Assembly: GCF_002776575.1 (NCBI RefSeq)
Contig: NZ_CP022548.1
Coordinates: 3,735,001-3,799,000 of the forward strand
Direction of reading: 5' to 3'
DNA from: Sphingorhabdus sp. YGSMI21
GTDB taxonomy: Bacteria; Pseudomonadota; Alphaproteobacteria; Sphingomonadales; Sphingomonadaceae
Length of the DNA: 64,000 nucleotides
Shown one piece after another: positions 37,781 to 46,591 of this stretch. How positions within the stretch are numbered: position 1 is the stretch's first letter; each line of letters opens with the position of its first letter. A program made the position numbers and the translations under genes. The notes beneath the pieces are model-generated. The model was not told the DNA's origin. It ran no database searches and saw nothing but the letters and a program-made list of their open reading frames with translations.

Positions 37781-39067
37781 TTATTGTCCGGAGCGACTGA
37801 TACGCAAGGCGCCCGCTCCTTGCTGAACTTGCCATCCTTGCGCTCGCAGCGCCTGAGCCAGCGTAGAAATATCGCCTCTATAGGTCACGCTCATGACTGA
37901 AACACCGCCTAGAGCGAGGCTGGACGTGGAAGCGGAGGTAACGCCTGGGATCGCGCGTAGCGACGCTTCGCCGCGCCCGACAGCGCCAACATCCGGCGTA
38001 TCAAATTGCAGCGAGATACTGGTTGCGGCAGCAGGTGCGGCTATAGGTGCTTCTCCGGCGGACTCGGTTGCGCTGTTCCCTGCGTCTGATGCAGCATCCT
38101 CGCCCCCGCCTACCTCGCCAGCCAGATCCTCATCCAGATCAAAATCTTCAAGATCGAGCTCGTCCAGATTAAACGGATCCTCAATGATCAACGACTTGTC
38201 GGTTTTCAATATGCCCCGCGACAGGGCACTGGCATAGATATTATCAAGACGCGCGATGCCCTGGTCCATCATCTTGGGTATATCTTCGCTGCGGTCCACT
38301 TTGAGGGCGAAGCTGTCGATAAACCGGTTGTCGGGACCATAGCGCGCCGTGAAACGACCGGTCACCGGACCGCCGGGATATTCATAGGTCAGCCGGACAA
38401 TCGGAATGATGACATCGGCTGCGCCGAACTGATCGAGAATATTGCGCCACCAGCGCCGACTCGGACGATTGGCCTGCCCTGCGGTCAGCACCAGCGATTC
38501 GCTGTCCGACCCATAAGGCCGCACATAATCAATGGCGCTGTCCCCGGAGCGGAAACGCGCCCAAGCCTTTTGCCATTCGGTGCGGTTCTCGAACACCTGC
38601 GGAGAACCACCGCTCCACATGATCGGTAGAACCAGCAGCGGCGGAGAACGCAACCGCCGGCCGCCAACGCCCAAGATCGAACCCGTTCGCGCCCGATCAA
38701 ACATCACGCCTAGCGTGGCAATATAGCGTTTGGGGCCGATCTGCTCCTGCTCGACAATAATCGCCGAGACGATGGTATTGAGCGTACCGTCAGGCAGTCC
38801 GGAGGTCTCCCCGCCCTGCGTACGCTTGTAGAGCATCTTCCAGGCCTTGCGCTGGGCTTCTTCCCAGCCTTTTTTCCGCGCGTCGAATGCATTATCGCCA
38901 TGGACATCGACTTCCACGCCCATGACTTCAAAATCACCGGTGCTGGCCAGCGGCGCGACGCCGCGCTCCGTACCTTCCAGCTGGGCATAGACAACGGTTC
39001 CCGCGAGCACAGTCACGACGGCAATGGCGGCGGCAATCTTGGTCCGGAAGTCACTCAAAAAACTCAT
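37781..39067 (-). CDS. DUF2066-like exported protein
   Basis: A 428-residue protein of unknown function. Residues 1-28 form a signal peptide or anchor (KIAAAIAVVTVLAGTVVYAQ). The first half has the pattern typical of DUF2066 proteins (VEVDVHGDNAFDARKKGWEE, then AQRKAWKML). A strongly acidic linker follows (FNLDELDLEDFDLDEDLAGE), then a small C-terminal domain (about 345-428) that looks like a ferredoxin-fold repeat. The ATG at 39067 has AAGGGCG upstream. It is the first gene of the DUF2066-hdaA-ppk1-ppx run and divergent from purM, an order I associate with alphaproteobacteria. Confidence 0.75.
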   Translation of the reverse strand: MSFLSDFRTKIAAAIAVVTVLAGTVVYAQLEGTERGVAPLASTGDFEVMGVEVDVHGDNAFDARKKGWEEAQRKAWKMLYKRTQGGETSGLPDGTLNTIVSAIIVEQEQIGPKRYIATLGVMFDRARTGSILGVGGRRLRSPPLLVLPIMWSGGSPQVFENRTEWQKAWARFRSGDSAIDYVRPYGSDSESLVLTAGQANRPSRRWWRNILDQFGAADVIIPIVRLTYEYPGGPVTGRFTARYGPDNRFIDSFALKVDRSEDIPKMMDQGIARLDNIYASALSRGILKTDKSLIIEDPFNLDELDLEDFDLDEDLAGEVGGGEDAASDAGNSATESAGEAPIAAPAAATSISLQFDTPDVGAVGRGEASLRAIPGVTSASTSSLALGGVSVMSVTYRGDISTLAQALRAQGWQVQQGAGALRISRSGQ

Positions 39068-39129
39068 TTGCGCCCTTTTGACGATTATGGCGTAGAAATC
39101 CAGCCGCGACTTGTCTAATCGCTCAAGCT

Positions 39130-40236
39130 ATGAGTGAAAAGCAAAATGAGCCGGATTCTTACACCTATGCGAAAGCCGGTGTGTCCATCGAAGCGGGCAA
39201 TGCCCTGATCAAGGCGATCGCGCCTCTGGCCAAAGCCACGGCGCGCCCTGGCGCCAATGCCGAACTCGGTGGTTTCGGGGGATTTTTTGATCTTAAGGCG
39301 GCGGGCTATCAGGATCCGCTGCTGGTCGCGGCCAACGACGGCGTTGGCACCAAGCTGAAACTGGCGATCGACTATGGCCGCCATGACACGGTCGGCATTG
39401 ATCTTGTTGCCATGTGCGTCAACGATCTGATCGTACAGGGGGCAGAACCCCTGTTTTTCCTCGACTATTTCGCCACCGGAAAGCTCGAGAACGGCATTGC
39501 TGAACGGGTTGTGGCGGGGATTGCCGATGGCTGCAAGATGTCAGGCTGCGCCCTGATCGGCGGCGAAACGGCGGAGATGCCTGGCATGTATGCCGACGGC
39601 GACTATGATCTTGCCGGATTCTGTGTGGGTGCGGTGGAACGCGAAAAGGCCGTGACCGGAATGACGATCGAGCCGGGCGATGTGCTTCTCGGTCTCGAAT
39701 CCTCCGGCGTTCATTCCAACGGTTTTTCACTGGTCCGCCGACTAGCCGCCGACAAGGACTGGAAAATGGACCGCCCTGCCCTGTTCAACCCGGATATATT
39801 GCTGATCGAAGCCCTGATCGTGCCGACCCGGATTTACGTGAAGTCGCTACTGCCGCTGATGCAGTCCGGCCGGATCAAGGCGCTGGCCCATATTACGGGC
39901 GGCGGATTGCTGGAAAATATCCCGCGCGTTTTGCCGAATGGCACGCACGCCCATGTCGATGCTTCGAGCTGGGAGCAGCCCCGCCTGATGGCCTTCCTGC
40001 AGGCACAGGGCAATATCGAGCCGGAGGAAATGGCGCGGACATTCAATTGCGGCATCGGTATGGTGCTGGCGGTATCGCCCGACCAAGTGCAGTCGATCAC
40101 AGACGATCTGGAAGCCGCCGGCGAGAAGGTCCACAGGATCGGTGATGTCCGTGACGGGCCCAAAGGCTGCTCAGTATCGGGCGCACGCGGCATATGGTCG
40201 GCGACGGACGACTGGACCGCCACGCACAATGGCTGA
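39130..40236 (+). CDS. purM: phosphoribosylformylglycinamidine cyclo-ligase
   Basis: Closes the imidazole ring to give AIR in purine synthesis. The 368-residue protein starts [18 protein letters not shown] and contains [40 protein letters not shown] and [15 protein letters not shown], the ATP-binding motifs of the family. The ATG at 39130 has no evident ribosome binding site. The stop overlaps the purN start by 8 bp, so the pair is coupled, as in most bacteria. Confidence 0.97.
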   Translation: MSEKQNEPDSYTYAKAGVSIEAGNALIKAIAPLAKATARPGANAELGGFGGFFDLKAAGYQDPLLVAANDGVGTKLKLAIDYGRHDTVGIDLVAMCVNDLIVQGAEPLFFLDYFATGKLENGIAERVVAGIADGCKMSGCALIGGETAEMPGMYADGDYDLAGFCVGAVEREKAVTGMTIEPGDVLLGLESSGVHSNGFSLVRRLAADKDWKMDRPALFNPDILLIEALIVPTRIYVKSLLPLMQSGRIKALAHITGGGLLENIPRVLPNGTHAHVDASSWEQPRLMAFLQAQGNIEPEEMARTFNCGIGMVLAVSPDQVQSITDDLEAAGEKVHRIGDVRDGPKGCSVSGARGIWSATDDWTATHNG

Positions 40237-41194
40237 AAAGGCCAAAATCGCGATTCTAATTTCCGGCCGCGGGTCGAATATGGCGGCGATGGTCTATGCA
40301 GCCAAATCCTCCGACTGCCCCTTCGAGATCGTACTGGTGGCATCGAATGATCCCCAAGCGCCCGGCCTGAGACTGGCCGAAGCGGAAAATATCGCAACGT
40401 TCGTTCATCCGCACAAAGGCCTGGAGCGCGAAGCGCATGATGCAATGATGCACGAGGCCATAGTCGAAGCCGGGGCAGAATATGTCGTGCTGGCTGGCTA
40501 TATGCGGATCTTGAGTGATGGTTTTGTCAGAAAATGGACGGACCATATGCTGAATATCCATCCCAGCCTGCTACCGAAATACAAAGGCCTCGACACCTAT
40601 CAGCGCGCTATCGATGCGGGCGACAGCGTCGCGGGATGCAGTGTCCATCTCGTAACTGCGGAACTGGATGATGGCCCTGTACTGGCCCAGACCGAGGTCG
40701 CCATTTGGCCCGACGACGATGCCGACAGTCTGGCCAGCCGCATTTTGATCGCCGAACATCAGCTCTATCCCGCCACGCTCGCCAAATATGTCACGCGCGA
40801 GGCGGATCCGGACTGGATATTGGCCCAGGTTCGCGCGCGTGCGCTGGCGCTCGAGGAGACCCACGAACGGGCCAGTTTCGGCGCCCCCGGTTGGCGCGTG
40901 GGCAGCCAAACAACGGGCAAATATTTCGCCTATTTCGCGCAGAGCTATCATGGCGAGGCCAGCATAGCCCTTCTCGTAAAGACCACTGGACTGGACGAGC
41001 AGGCTGCATTGATCAGTGCCGATCCCGACCTCTATTATTCTCCCAAATTTTACGGAAAGTCAGGCTGGATCGCGATCCGCCTCGACACAGGCCGTACCGA
41101 TTGGGACCATATTGCGGACCGGCTGTACAGCAGCTGGTGCCAGGTGGCGCCGAAACGACTTACCAAGATGATTGCAATCGCCGACCAATTTTAG
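40229..41194 (+). CDS. purN: phosphoribosylglycinamide formyltransferase fused to a YjbR/MmcQ-like domain
   Basis: Residues 1-190 are GART (PurN), which formylates GAR with 10-formyltetrahydrofolate. The catalytic set is visible: Asn109 and His111 in NIHPSLLP and Asp147 in LDDGP, plus the phosphate loop SGRGSNM (12-18). Normal PurN is about 200-220 residues; this protein has 321. The extra 205-315 region ([56 protein letters not shown]) matches the YjbR/MmcQ family, small proteins once proposed to bind DNA. The longer frame from 40142 is antisense noise; the ATG at 40229 overlaps purM. Confidence 0.92.
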   Translation: MAEKAKIAILISGRGSNMAAMVYAAKSSDCPFEIVLVASNDPQAPGLRLAEAENIATFVHPHKGLEREAHDAMMHEAIVEAGAEYVVLAGYMRILSDGFVRKWTDHMLNIHPSLLPKYKGLDTYQRAIDAGDSVAGCSVHLVTAELDDGPVLAQTEVAIWPDDDADSLASRILIAEHQLYPATLAKYVTREADPDWILAQVRARALALEETHERASFGAPGWRVGSQTTGKYFAYFAQSYHGEASIALLVKTTGLDEQAALISADPDLYYSPKFYGKSGWIAIRLDTGRTDWDHIADRLYSSWCQVAPKRLTKMIAIADQF

Positions 41195-41369
41195 GGGATA
41201 ATGCATCACGGGCTGAAAATCTTTGGACAACAAGGAGGAGGGAGAACTGTTATCCAAAAAGGTCTGCGGCCCGAATTGGGAAAAGAAACTCCAACCCGCG
41301 ATGCAGTTTTACAGATAGGTGGTAACCGCTGTGAAATCCATACGGCCCTTGGACCGTATGACTCCCTGA
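41195..41369. other. gap between purN and the LOV-HTH gene with one hairpin
   Basis: No gene is supported in these 175 bp. CATACGG (41339-41345) / CCGTATG (41354-41360) forms a 7-bp stem just beyond the LOV-HTH stop; without a T-run it is only a weak terminator candidate for the convergent pair. Confidence 0.3.
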
Positions 41370-42026
41370 CTACATTCCCGCCTCGACAGCCAGTCGGACC
41401 ATGTCCGCCGCGCTGGGTACATCGAGCCGTTTCATCAGGATCGAACGATGCATTTTTACGGTCCGCTCGCTGAGACCCAGTTCATGCGCGATCTGTTTGT
41501 TGAGCAGCCCCTTGGCGATGAATTGCAGCACTTCCCGTTGCCGCTTCGACAGCTCTTTCACAATCTCGACAGCCCGCATGCGGCGCGCTTTCGCCAGCGC
41601 AGGAACATCCGCATCGATTTCCACCTGCGATCCCAGAAAATATTCCAGCTCGCCCTCTTCGTCGAACAGGGGAGCCACCAGCACCGCATTCTGGAACGGC
41701 GTGCCGTCCTTCTTATAATTCAAAATCTCGACCAGGACGGACTTTTGCTGCCGCACCCCGCGCCGAATTTCCTCCGTCAGCCAGGGCTTTGTCTCTTCGC
41801 CCGAGAGAAAACGGCAATTCCGACCGATAATGAAGTCCCGGTCATAGCCCGTCAGTTCCACAAAGGCATCGTTGACGGCGACAAGCGGATTATCGGGCAA
41901 ACGCGGATTGCTGACCACAGAGGCAATCGGACTTTTTTCGATCAGGCCCATGACAGAGGCCGTGGGCAAATCCGATTTGGAAATCGCCATCTGGTTTTTC
42001 ATGCTGGAATTCTGTTCGCGCTCCAT
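41370..42026 (-). CDS. blue-light LOV-HTH transcription factor (EL222-like)
   Basis: A 218-residue photoreceptor transcription factor. The LOV/PAS domain (about 30-145) has the flavin-binding signature GRNCRFLSG with the photo-adduct Cys71, then [20 protein letters not shown] and [21 protein letters not shown] linker helix leads to a LuxR-type HTH (about 155-215: [33 protein letters not shown]). The sequence is very close in layout and wording to Erythrobacter litoralis EL222, which dimerises and binds DNA on blue light. No strong ribosome binding site precedes the ATG. It lies 102 bp downstream of putA on the same strand. Confidence 0.92.
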   Translation of the reverse strand: MEREQNSSMKNQMAISKSDLPTASVMGLIEKSPIASVVSNPRLPDNPLVAVNDAFVELTGYDRDFIIGRNCRFLSGEETKPWLTEEIRRGVRQQKSVLVEILNYKKDGTPFQNAVLVAPLFDEEGELEYFLGSQVEIDADVPALAKARRMRAVEIVKELSKRQREVLQFIAKGLLNKQIAHELGLSERTVKMHRSILMKRLDVPSAADMVRLAVEAGM

Positions 42027-42128
42027 CGGATTAAGCTACTCTACATATAGTGTTAAAGGCAAGCGTAGAGCGGAACCGTGGCCATGGGCATTTGCCCGCA
42101 ATGAAGCGGCCCGACGGCATCCACACCC

Positions 42129-45100
42129 TCAGGTCAGCAGCGAAACATTTCCTCCCGCAGCGGTCGTATCGATACAGACATGCCGTTCAACCAGACATTG
42201 CTGACCAAAATTCTCTTCGGTGATGATCGGGATCAGCGGCCCGTCGCGTTTCGCCAATGCCTCGCGGATAGCGTGGACATCCGCGATTTCGCTCCAGCAG
42301 ACAACGGCATCGATACCGGTCAAGGCAGACAGCATTTCGCGAGGCACAAATCCGTCGACCGTCTGTTTTCCGGTAGCGCCGGGAACGCAGGTCAACGACA
42401 CGCAGCCCTGCTGATGCGCCGTCTCGGCCTGCCTTGCAGCATCTTCCGCTGTAGGACCAAGACACAATATCGTCCCCCGCGCATAGGTGAACAGCTCATT
42501 CGATTCACCGGTAGGTCCGGGCATGATCTCGGAACTGCGTGGTCGCATGTCGACAGCCGGCAAGTTGTCGAGTGCCGCCTGCACCCTGTCAAGGGTTAGC
42601 TGATTGCCCTGTTCGATCGCCGACACCGGCCTGGAGCCCGCATGGAAGCGCGTTAGATAATGTGGCCCGCCGGCCTTGGGGCCGGTGCCGGACAGACCCT
42701 CTCCGCCAAAGGGTTGCGAACCGACCACCGCACCGACCTGGTTGCGATTGACGTAGATATTCCCGACCTTCAAGGCGCTGGTCAGCTTGTCGATGCGGCG
42801 CTCGATCCGGGTCTGCAGGCCGAAGGTCAGCCCGTAGCCGCGACTGTTGATATCGCTGACAATCATGTCCAGCTCGTCATTCTTGAACGTTGCAACATGC
42901 AGGACGGGACCAAAAATTTCCTCTGCCAGATCGTTGATTCCGTTCACCCGGATGACCGCCGGACCGACAAAATGGCCTTCATCCGGACAGTCGAGCTGCT
43001 TCAGCAACCGGCCGTCTTTCCGTGCGGTGGCGATATGGCTGCTGATTTTATCGTGCGCCGCCTGATCGATCACCGGGCCGATGTCGGTCGACAACCACCA
43101 GGGATTGCCCATTTCAGTAGCATCCATGGCGCCGAAGAGCATGTTCAGAAAAGAATCGGCGACATCTTCCTGCAGATAGAGAACCCGCAAGGCCGAGCAA
43201 CGCTGCCCGGCCGACTGGAATGCCGAAGTAATGATATCGCGAACCGATTGTTCGGGCAAAGCGGTCGAATCGACGATCATGCAGTTCAGGCCGCCGGTCT
43301 CCGCGATCAGCAACGAGTCCGCCTGACCATTTTCGGCGATATTCCGGTTTATCGTCTGGGCCGTCGCGGTAGAGCCGGTAAAACAGACACCATTGATCCG
43401 GGCATCACCGCTGATCGTTGCCCCAACGGTCGCACCAGCACCGGGCAGCAACTGCAGAGAAGCAACAGGAACGCCGGCTTCGTGCAGCAAATTGGTGGCA
43501 AGCGCTGCTATAAGCGGCGTCTGGTCGGCTGGTTTCGCCAATACCGCATTGCCCGCAGCGAGAGCCGCGGCAACCTGACCGGTAAAAATCGCCAGCGGAA
43601 AATTCCAGGGCGAGATGCAGCTGATGATGCCACGGGGCTTGCTCTCCGGATGTTTCTCCGCTTCCTTGGCATAATAGCGCAGGAAGTCGACCGCCTCGCG
43701 CAGTTCCGCGATCGTATCGAACTGGGTCTTGCCCGCTTCGCGCGCCAGCAATGCGAAAATTTCGCCATGATGGTGTTCGTAAAGATCGGCGGCCCGGCGC
43801 AGGATCGCGGCCCGCTCGGACACCGGAGCATCCCAGGACCGGGCGTCTTCTATGGCCTGTAGCGCCTGGCTCTCGTCCGCCTCGATCACTTCGCCGACCT
43901 GACTGTCCACGCGCGCCGGATTGAATATCTTGCGGGTGGTTCCGCTGGTGACCGGCCGAACGGTGATCGGCGAGGAACGCCACAGCTTCTCGGCAAATGG
44001 CGCCCGCTCTCCGACATATTCGTTCATGTCGGTGCGATTGGCCAGATCCCAGCCGCGCGAGTTGACCCGTTCCGGCTGGTAGAGATCGACCGGCTTGATG
44101 ATTTTCGACCGGCTGGCCTGCTGATCGGCTTTCAGCGTCGCGAAAGGATCGGTGGCGATCATTTCGGCCGCCACCGCATGGTTGGCCAACTGGTTGACGA
44201 AGGACGAGTTCGCGCCATTCTCCAGCAACCGCCGCACGAGATAGGCGAGCAGTTCGCGATGCTTGCCGACAGGCGCATAGATTCGCGACCGCACTTTTTC
44301 ATTGCGCAGCAGCGCATCGTGCAAGGTTTCGCCCATACCGTGAAGCCTCTGGAATTCGAAATTCTGCTGGTTCCCTGCCATTTCGAGAATGGCGGCGACG
44401 CTGTGCGCATTATGCGTGGCAAATTGCGGGTAGATCCGGTCGGTCATTTTCAGCAGCTGCGACGCGCAGCAAATATAGCTGATATCGGTCGCCGACTTGG
44501 TCGTGAACACCGGAAAATCGGGGACACCGTCCATCTGCGCACGTTTGATCTCGCTGTCCCAATAGGCGCCCTTGACCAGGCGAACCATGATCTTGCGGTC
44601 CAGCTGCGTCGCCAGCGAATAGAGCCAGTCGATCACAAAGCTGGCGCGCTTGCCAAAAGCCTGGACGACAACGCCGAAGCCGTCCCAGCCGGTCAGGCGC
44701 GGATCGCTGAGCACCATCTCGATCATGTCGAGCGATATGCCCAGACGATAGGCTTCCTCGGCGTCGATATTCAGACCGATATTGGCATCGCGCGCGGCCC
44801 GCGCCAGTTCACCCACGCGTTCGGCAAGTTCGGGCACCGCCTTGGCCTGCTGGCTCATCTCGTAGCGCGGATAGAGCGCCGACAATTTGATCGACAGCCC
44901 CGGGTTTTCCCGCAAGTCATCGGAAATGGCGACCTTGGCTATTTCCTCGATCGCGTCGGCATAGGCGGCGAAATATTCATCCGCGCCTTCCTGCGTGATC
45001 GCGGCCTCTCCCAACATGTCATAGGAATAGGTGGCGCCCTTCGCTTTCCACTTCTCCGCCCGCTTCAAGGCGAGCTTCATATCCTCGCCAAGGACGAACT

Positions 45101-45608
45101 GATTACCGAGTTCCTTCATCGCCTGGCGCACCGCCACCCGGATCACCGGTTCGCCCAGGCGCTTGATCGCACCGCGCAGGGCGTCGAGCGGCCCGCGGCT
45201 TTCCGGCTTGTTGATCACGCTGCGCGTCATCTCCAGCGCATAGGTCGACGCATTGACCAGCGAGCTTTCCGACTGGCCGATATGCTCGCGCCAGTTGGAG
45301 GGCCCGATCTTGTCCTCGATCAGCGCGTCGATCGTCTGGTTGTCCGGCACGCGCAACAGCGCCTCGGCCAAGGTCATCAGCGCCAGACCTTCGTCGGTCG
45401 ACAGCCCATATTCGCCGAGAAAACTTTCCGTCAACGTCGGCCCCGAGGCGCTCCGCACATCGCGGACAACCTGGATCGCCCGCTCCTGAATCCGCTTGCG
45501 GGTCGGCTCGTCCGGCGCATAGTTGGAAATCAGATAATCCAGGATCTCATCTTCATCACTGCGGTGATGCGTGCGGATTTTTTCCCGGTAGTCCATCAGG
45601 GTGTTCAT
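42129..45608 (-). CDS. putA: bifunctional proline dehydrogenase / P5C dehydrogenase
   Basis: Oxidises proline to glutamate in two steps with FAD and NAD. The protein of 1159 residues from ATG 45608 (AGGAAG upstream) has a proline dehydrogenase barrel (INIDAEEAYRLGISLDMIEM-like, here LNIDAEEAYRLGISLDMIEM) and an aldehyde dehydrogenase domain with the catalytic Cys in SAGQRCSALR and the Glu in LLIAETGGLN. A C-terminal extension beyond about 1000 residues fits the longer PutA class. There is no N-terminal ribbon-helix-helix domain, so it should not regulate its own operon. The longer frame to 45641 has no ribosome binding site. Confidence 0.96.
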   Translation of the reverse strand: MNTLMDYREKIRTHHRSDEDEILDYLISNYAPDEPTRKRIQERAIQVVRDVRSASGPTLTESFLGEYGLSTDEGLALMTLAEALLRVPDNQTIDALIEDKIGPSNWREHIGQSESSLVNASTYALEMTRSVINKPESRGPLDALRGAIKRLGEPVIRVAVRQAMKELGNQFVLGEDMKLALKRAEKWKAKGATYSYDMLGEAAITQEGADEYFAAYADAIEEIAKVAISDDLRENPGLSIKLSALYPRYEMSQQAKAVPELAERVGELARAARDANIGLNIDAEEAYRLGISLDMIEMVLSDPRLTGWDGFGVVVQAFGKRASFVIDWLYSLATQLDRKIMVRLVKGAYWDSEIKRAQMDGVPDFPVFTTKSATDISYICCASQLLKMTDRIYPQFATHNAHSVAAILEMAGNQQNFEFQRLHGMGETLHDALLRNEKVRSRIYAPVGKHRELLAYLVRRLLENGANSSFVNQLANHAVAAEMIATDPFATLKADQQASRSKIIKPVDLYQPERVNSRGWDLANRTDMNEYVGERAPFAEKLWRSSPITVRPVTSGTTRKIFNPARVDSQVGEVIEADESQALQAIEDARSWDAPVSERAAILRRAADLYEHHHGEIFALLAREAGKTQFDTIAELREAVDFLRYYAKEAEKHPESKPRGIISCISPWNFPLAIFTGQVAAALAAGNAVLAKPADQTPLIAALATNLLHEAGVPVASLQLLPGAGATVGATISGDARINGVCFTGSTATAQTINRNIAENGQADSLLIAETGGLNCMIVDSTALPEQSVRDIITSAFQSAGQRCSALRVLYLQEDVADSFLNMLFGAMDATEMGNPWWLSTDIGPVIDQAAHDKISSHIATARKDGRLLKQLDCPDEGHFVGPAVIRVNGINDLAEEIFGPVLHVATFKNDELDMIVSDINSRGYGLTFGLQTRIERRIDKLTSALKVGNIYVNRNQVGAVVGSQPFGGEGLSGTGPKAGGPHYLTRFHAGSRPVSAIEQGNQLTLDRVQAALDNLPAVDMRPRSSEIMPGPTGESNELFTYARGTILCLGPTAEDAARQAETAHQQGCVSLTCVPGATGKQTVDGFVPREMLSALTGIDAVVCWSEIADVHAIREALAKRDGPLIPIITEENFGQQCLVERHVCIDTTAAGGNVSLLT

Positions 45609-45686
45609 GGGGCAACGGCTTCCTAATAATTGTGGCGACATATTTTCGATTGGGGGAACAATGTCATTGTGAGGCCGGACAGCGAA

Positions 45687-45792
45687 CGATCATATGATCG
45701 TGTTGATCGGTTCGGCCGGGTGGCACCGAATATCTCACTTCCGGTTGCAAACGCAACCTTTGTCAATTGACCGAGGCAAATTTGGTCAATTG
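45687..45792. promoter_or_regulatory. cluster of inverted repeats upstream of putA
   Basis: Three perfect inverted repeats within 106 bp, 79-184 bp before the putA ATG: CGATCATATGATCG (45687-45700), GGTTGC-AAAC-GCAACC (45743-45758) and CAATTGACC-N11-GGTCAATTG (45764-45792). They look like regulator binding sites. Since PutA lacks a DNA-binding domain, a separate Lrp/AsnC- or MarR-type regulator is expected, but none lies next to putA. Confidence 0.5.
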
Positions 45793-45839
45793 GGGCGTTA
45801 CCGCGATGCGAAGATAGAGAGGCATTGCTCGCTGTCTCT

Positions 45840-45872
45840 CTGGGCCTTTGCGACTTCGTGCCTTCGTGCGAA
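45840..45872 (-). repeat. GCGAAG-type intergenic repeat, half copy
   Basis: The plus strand reads GGCCTTTGCGACTTCGTGCC followed by TTCGTGCGAA. It is clearly related to the right arm of the palindrome at 46450-46474 (CTTCGCGACTTCGCGGTTTC). It looks like a diverged single arm of the same element. Confidence 0.4.
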
Positions 45873-46173
45873 CTCAATCAATATGCGTCGCGCTGGAAAC
45901 TTTACAGAAAAGCCCGGTTTTATTTTCCGTGACTTTTGCCCGAATACCTCAGGTTTCCGGGACTTTTGAACCAGCAACGGCGCGCCGAGTGTGACCTTTC
46001 GATTTTGGCCGACAATCGCTCCCCTTCAATTCCAGGGGCGTGCGGAGGGGGCTTCGTCATCTCCAGATTGTCAAAGAGCGCGGCCCAAGCTTGTCGCAGG
46101 ACCGCGGAACAGGATAGGCCATGGCAGTGGGTGTAGGAAAGCGGTTTTGCGAGATCGCCCTGAACATGTTGCG

Positions 46174-46195
46174 CCTTCTCCCACGAGGGAGAAGG
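46174..46195. repeat. short palindromic repeat (REP-like)
   Basis: CCTTCTCCC-ACGA-GGGAGAAGG: a perfect 9-bp stem with a 4-nt loop. This matches the general form of the CTCTCCC/GGGAGAG palindromes that are scattered between genes in many proteobacteria. No T-run follows. Confidence 0.55.
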
Positions 46196-46402
46196 ATAGG
46201 AGATCTTGGCGCCAAGGCGTCAGCGGAGGCGGCTAGATGCAGTTAGCTGAGGATGTTCTGATCTCCGGTCGCTGTGCCCTCACCGTCCGACTCACCCTTA
46301 CCCGGCTTCGTCCAGGCCGCAAGCTGCCGATTCTGAGCGCCCTGCGTCGTTCGGTTCGAGGTCAAAATCGCCGCGTTATCGCTTTCATTTTTTCAATGGG
46401 CC

Positions 46403-46474
46403 CGCGCGAAGCCGCGAAGCCGCGAAGGTTGGAAAACAGCGCGCAATCGCTTCGCGACTTCGCGGTTTCGCGCG
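46403..46474. repeat. 25-bp near-perfect palindrome of GCGAAG units
   Basis: Left arm 46403-46427 consists of three GCGAAG-like units (CGCGCGAAGCC, GCGAAGCC, GCGAAG). The right arm 46450-46474 is its reverse complement with two mismatches, across a 22-nt loop. A transcript would form a long stable stem. Confidence 0.6.
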
Positions 46475-46591
46475 ATTCCGGCCGTTGCCAAGCCGGGTCA
46501 CATGACGGGAAACGTTCGGAGAATGTTTCTGACCGGCTCAATCTTGAAAATGTCGCTCGTCCGACATGGCAAGAACAGCCCCATCAAATGG

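Larger units (their letters stand above)
45793..46591. other. about 800 bp non-coding stretch with repeats
   Basis: No gene is supported: the frames here are short, lack ribosome binding sites and read like low-complexity repeats. It holds at least three repeat elements listed separately. Parts (46066-46140 and 46240-46380) may be decayed sequence, but I recognise no family. Confidence 0.5.

Noticed and set aside
41201..41473. 90-codon frame after purN
   Set aside because: Starts without a usable ribosome binding site and runs into the antisense of the LOV-HTH gene; no similarity recognised.
42086..42097. GGGCA-TT-TGCCC hairpin before the LOV-HTH gene as a terminator of putA
   Set aside because: Stem of only five base pairs and no T-run on the minus strand; too weak to list as a terminator.
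44178..45626. 482-codon frame opposite putA
   Set aside because: Rich in His, Arg and Gln, typical of antisense reading of a GC-rich gene; no motif.
45623..45877. 84-codon minus-strand frame before putA
   Set aside because: It runs through the inverted-repeat region and the repeat at 45840 (SHEGTKSQRP is translated repeat). No ribosome binding site.
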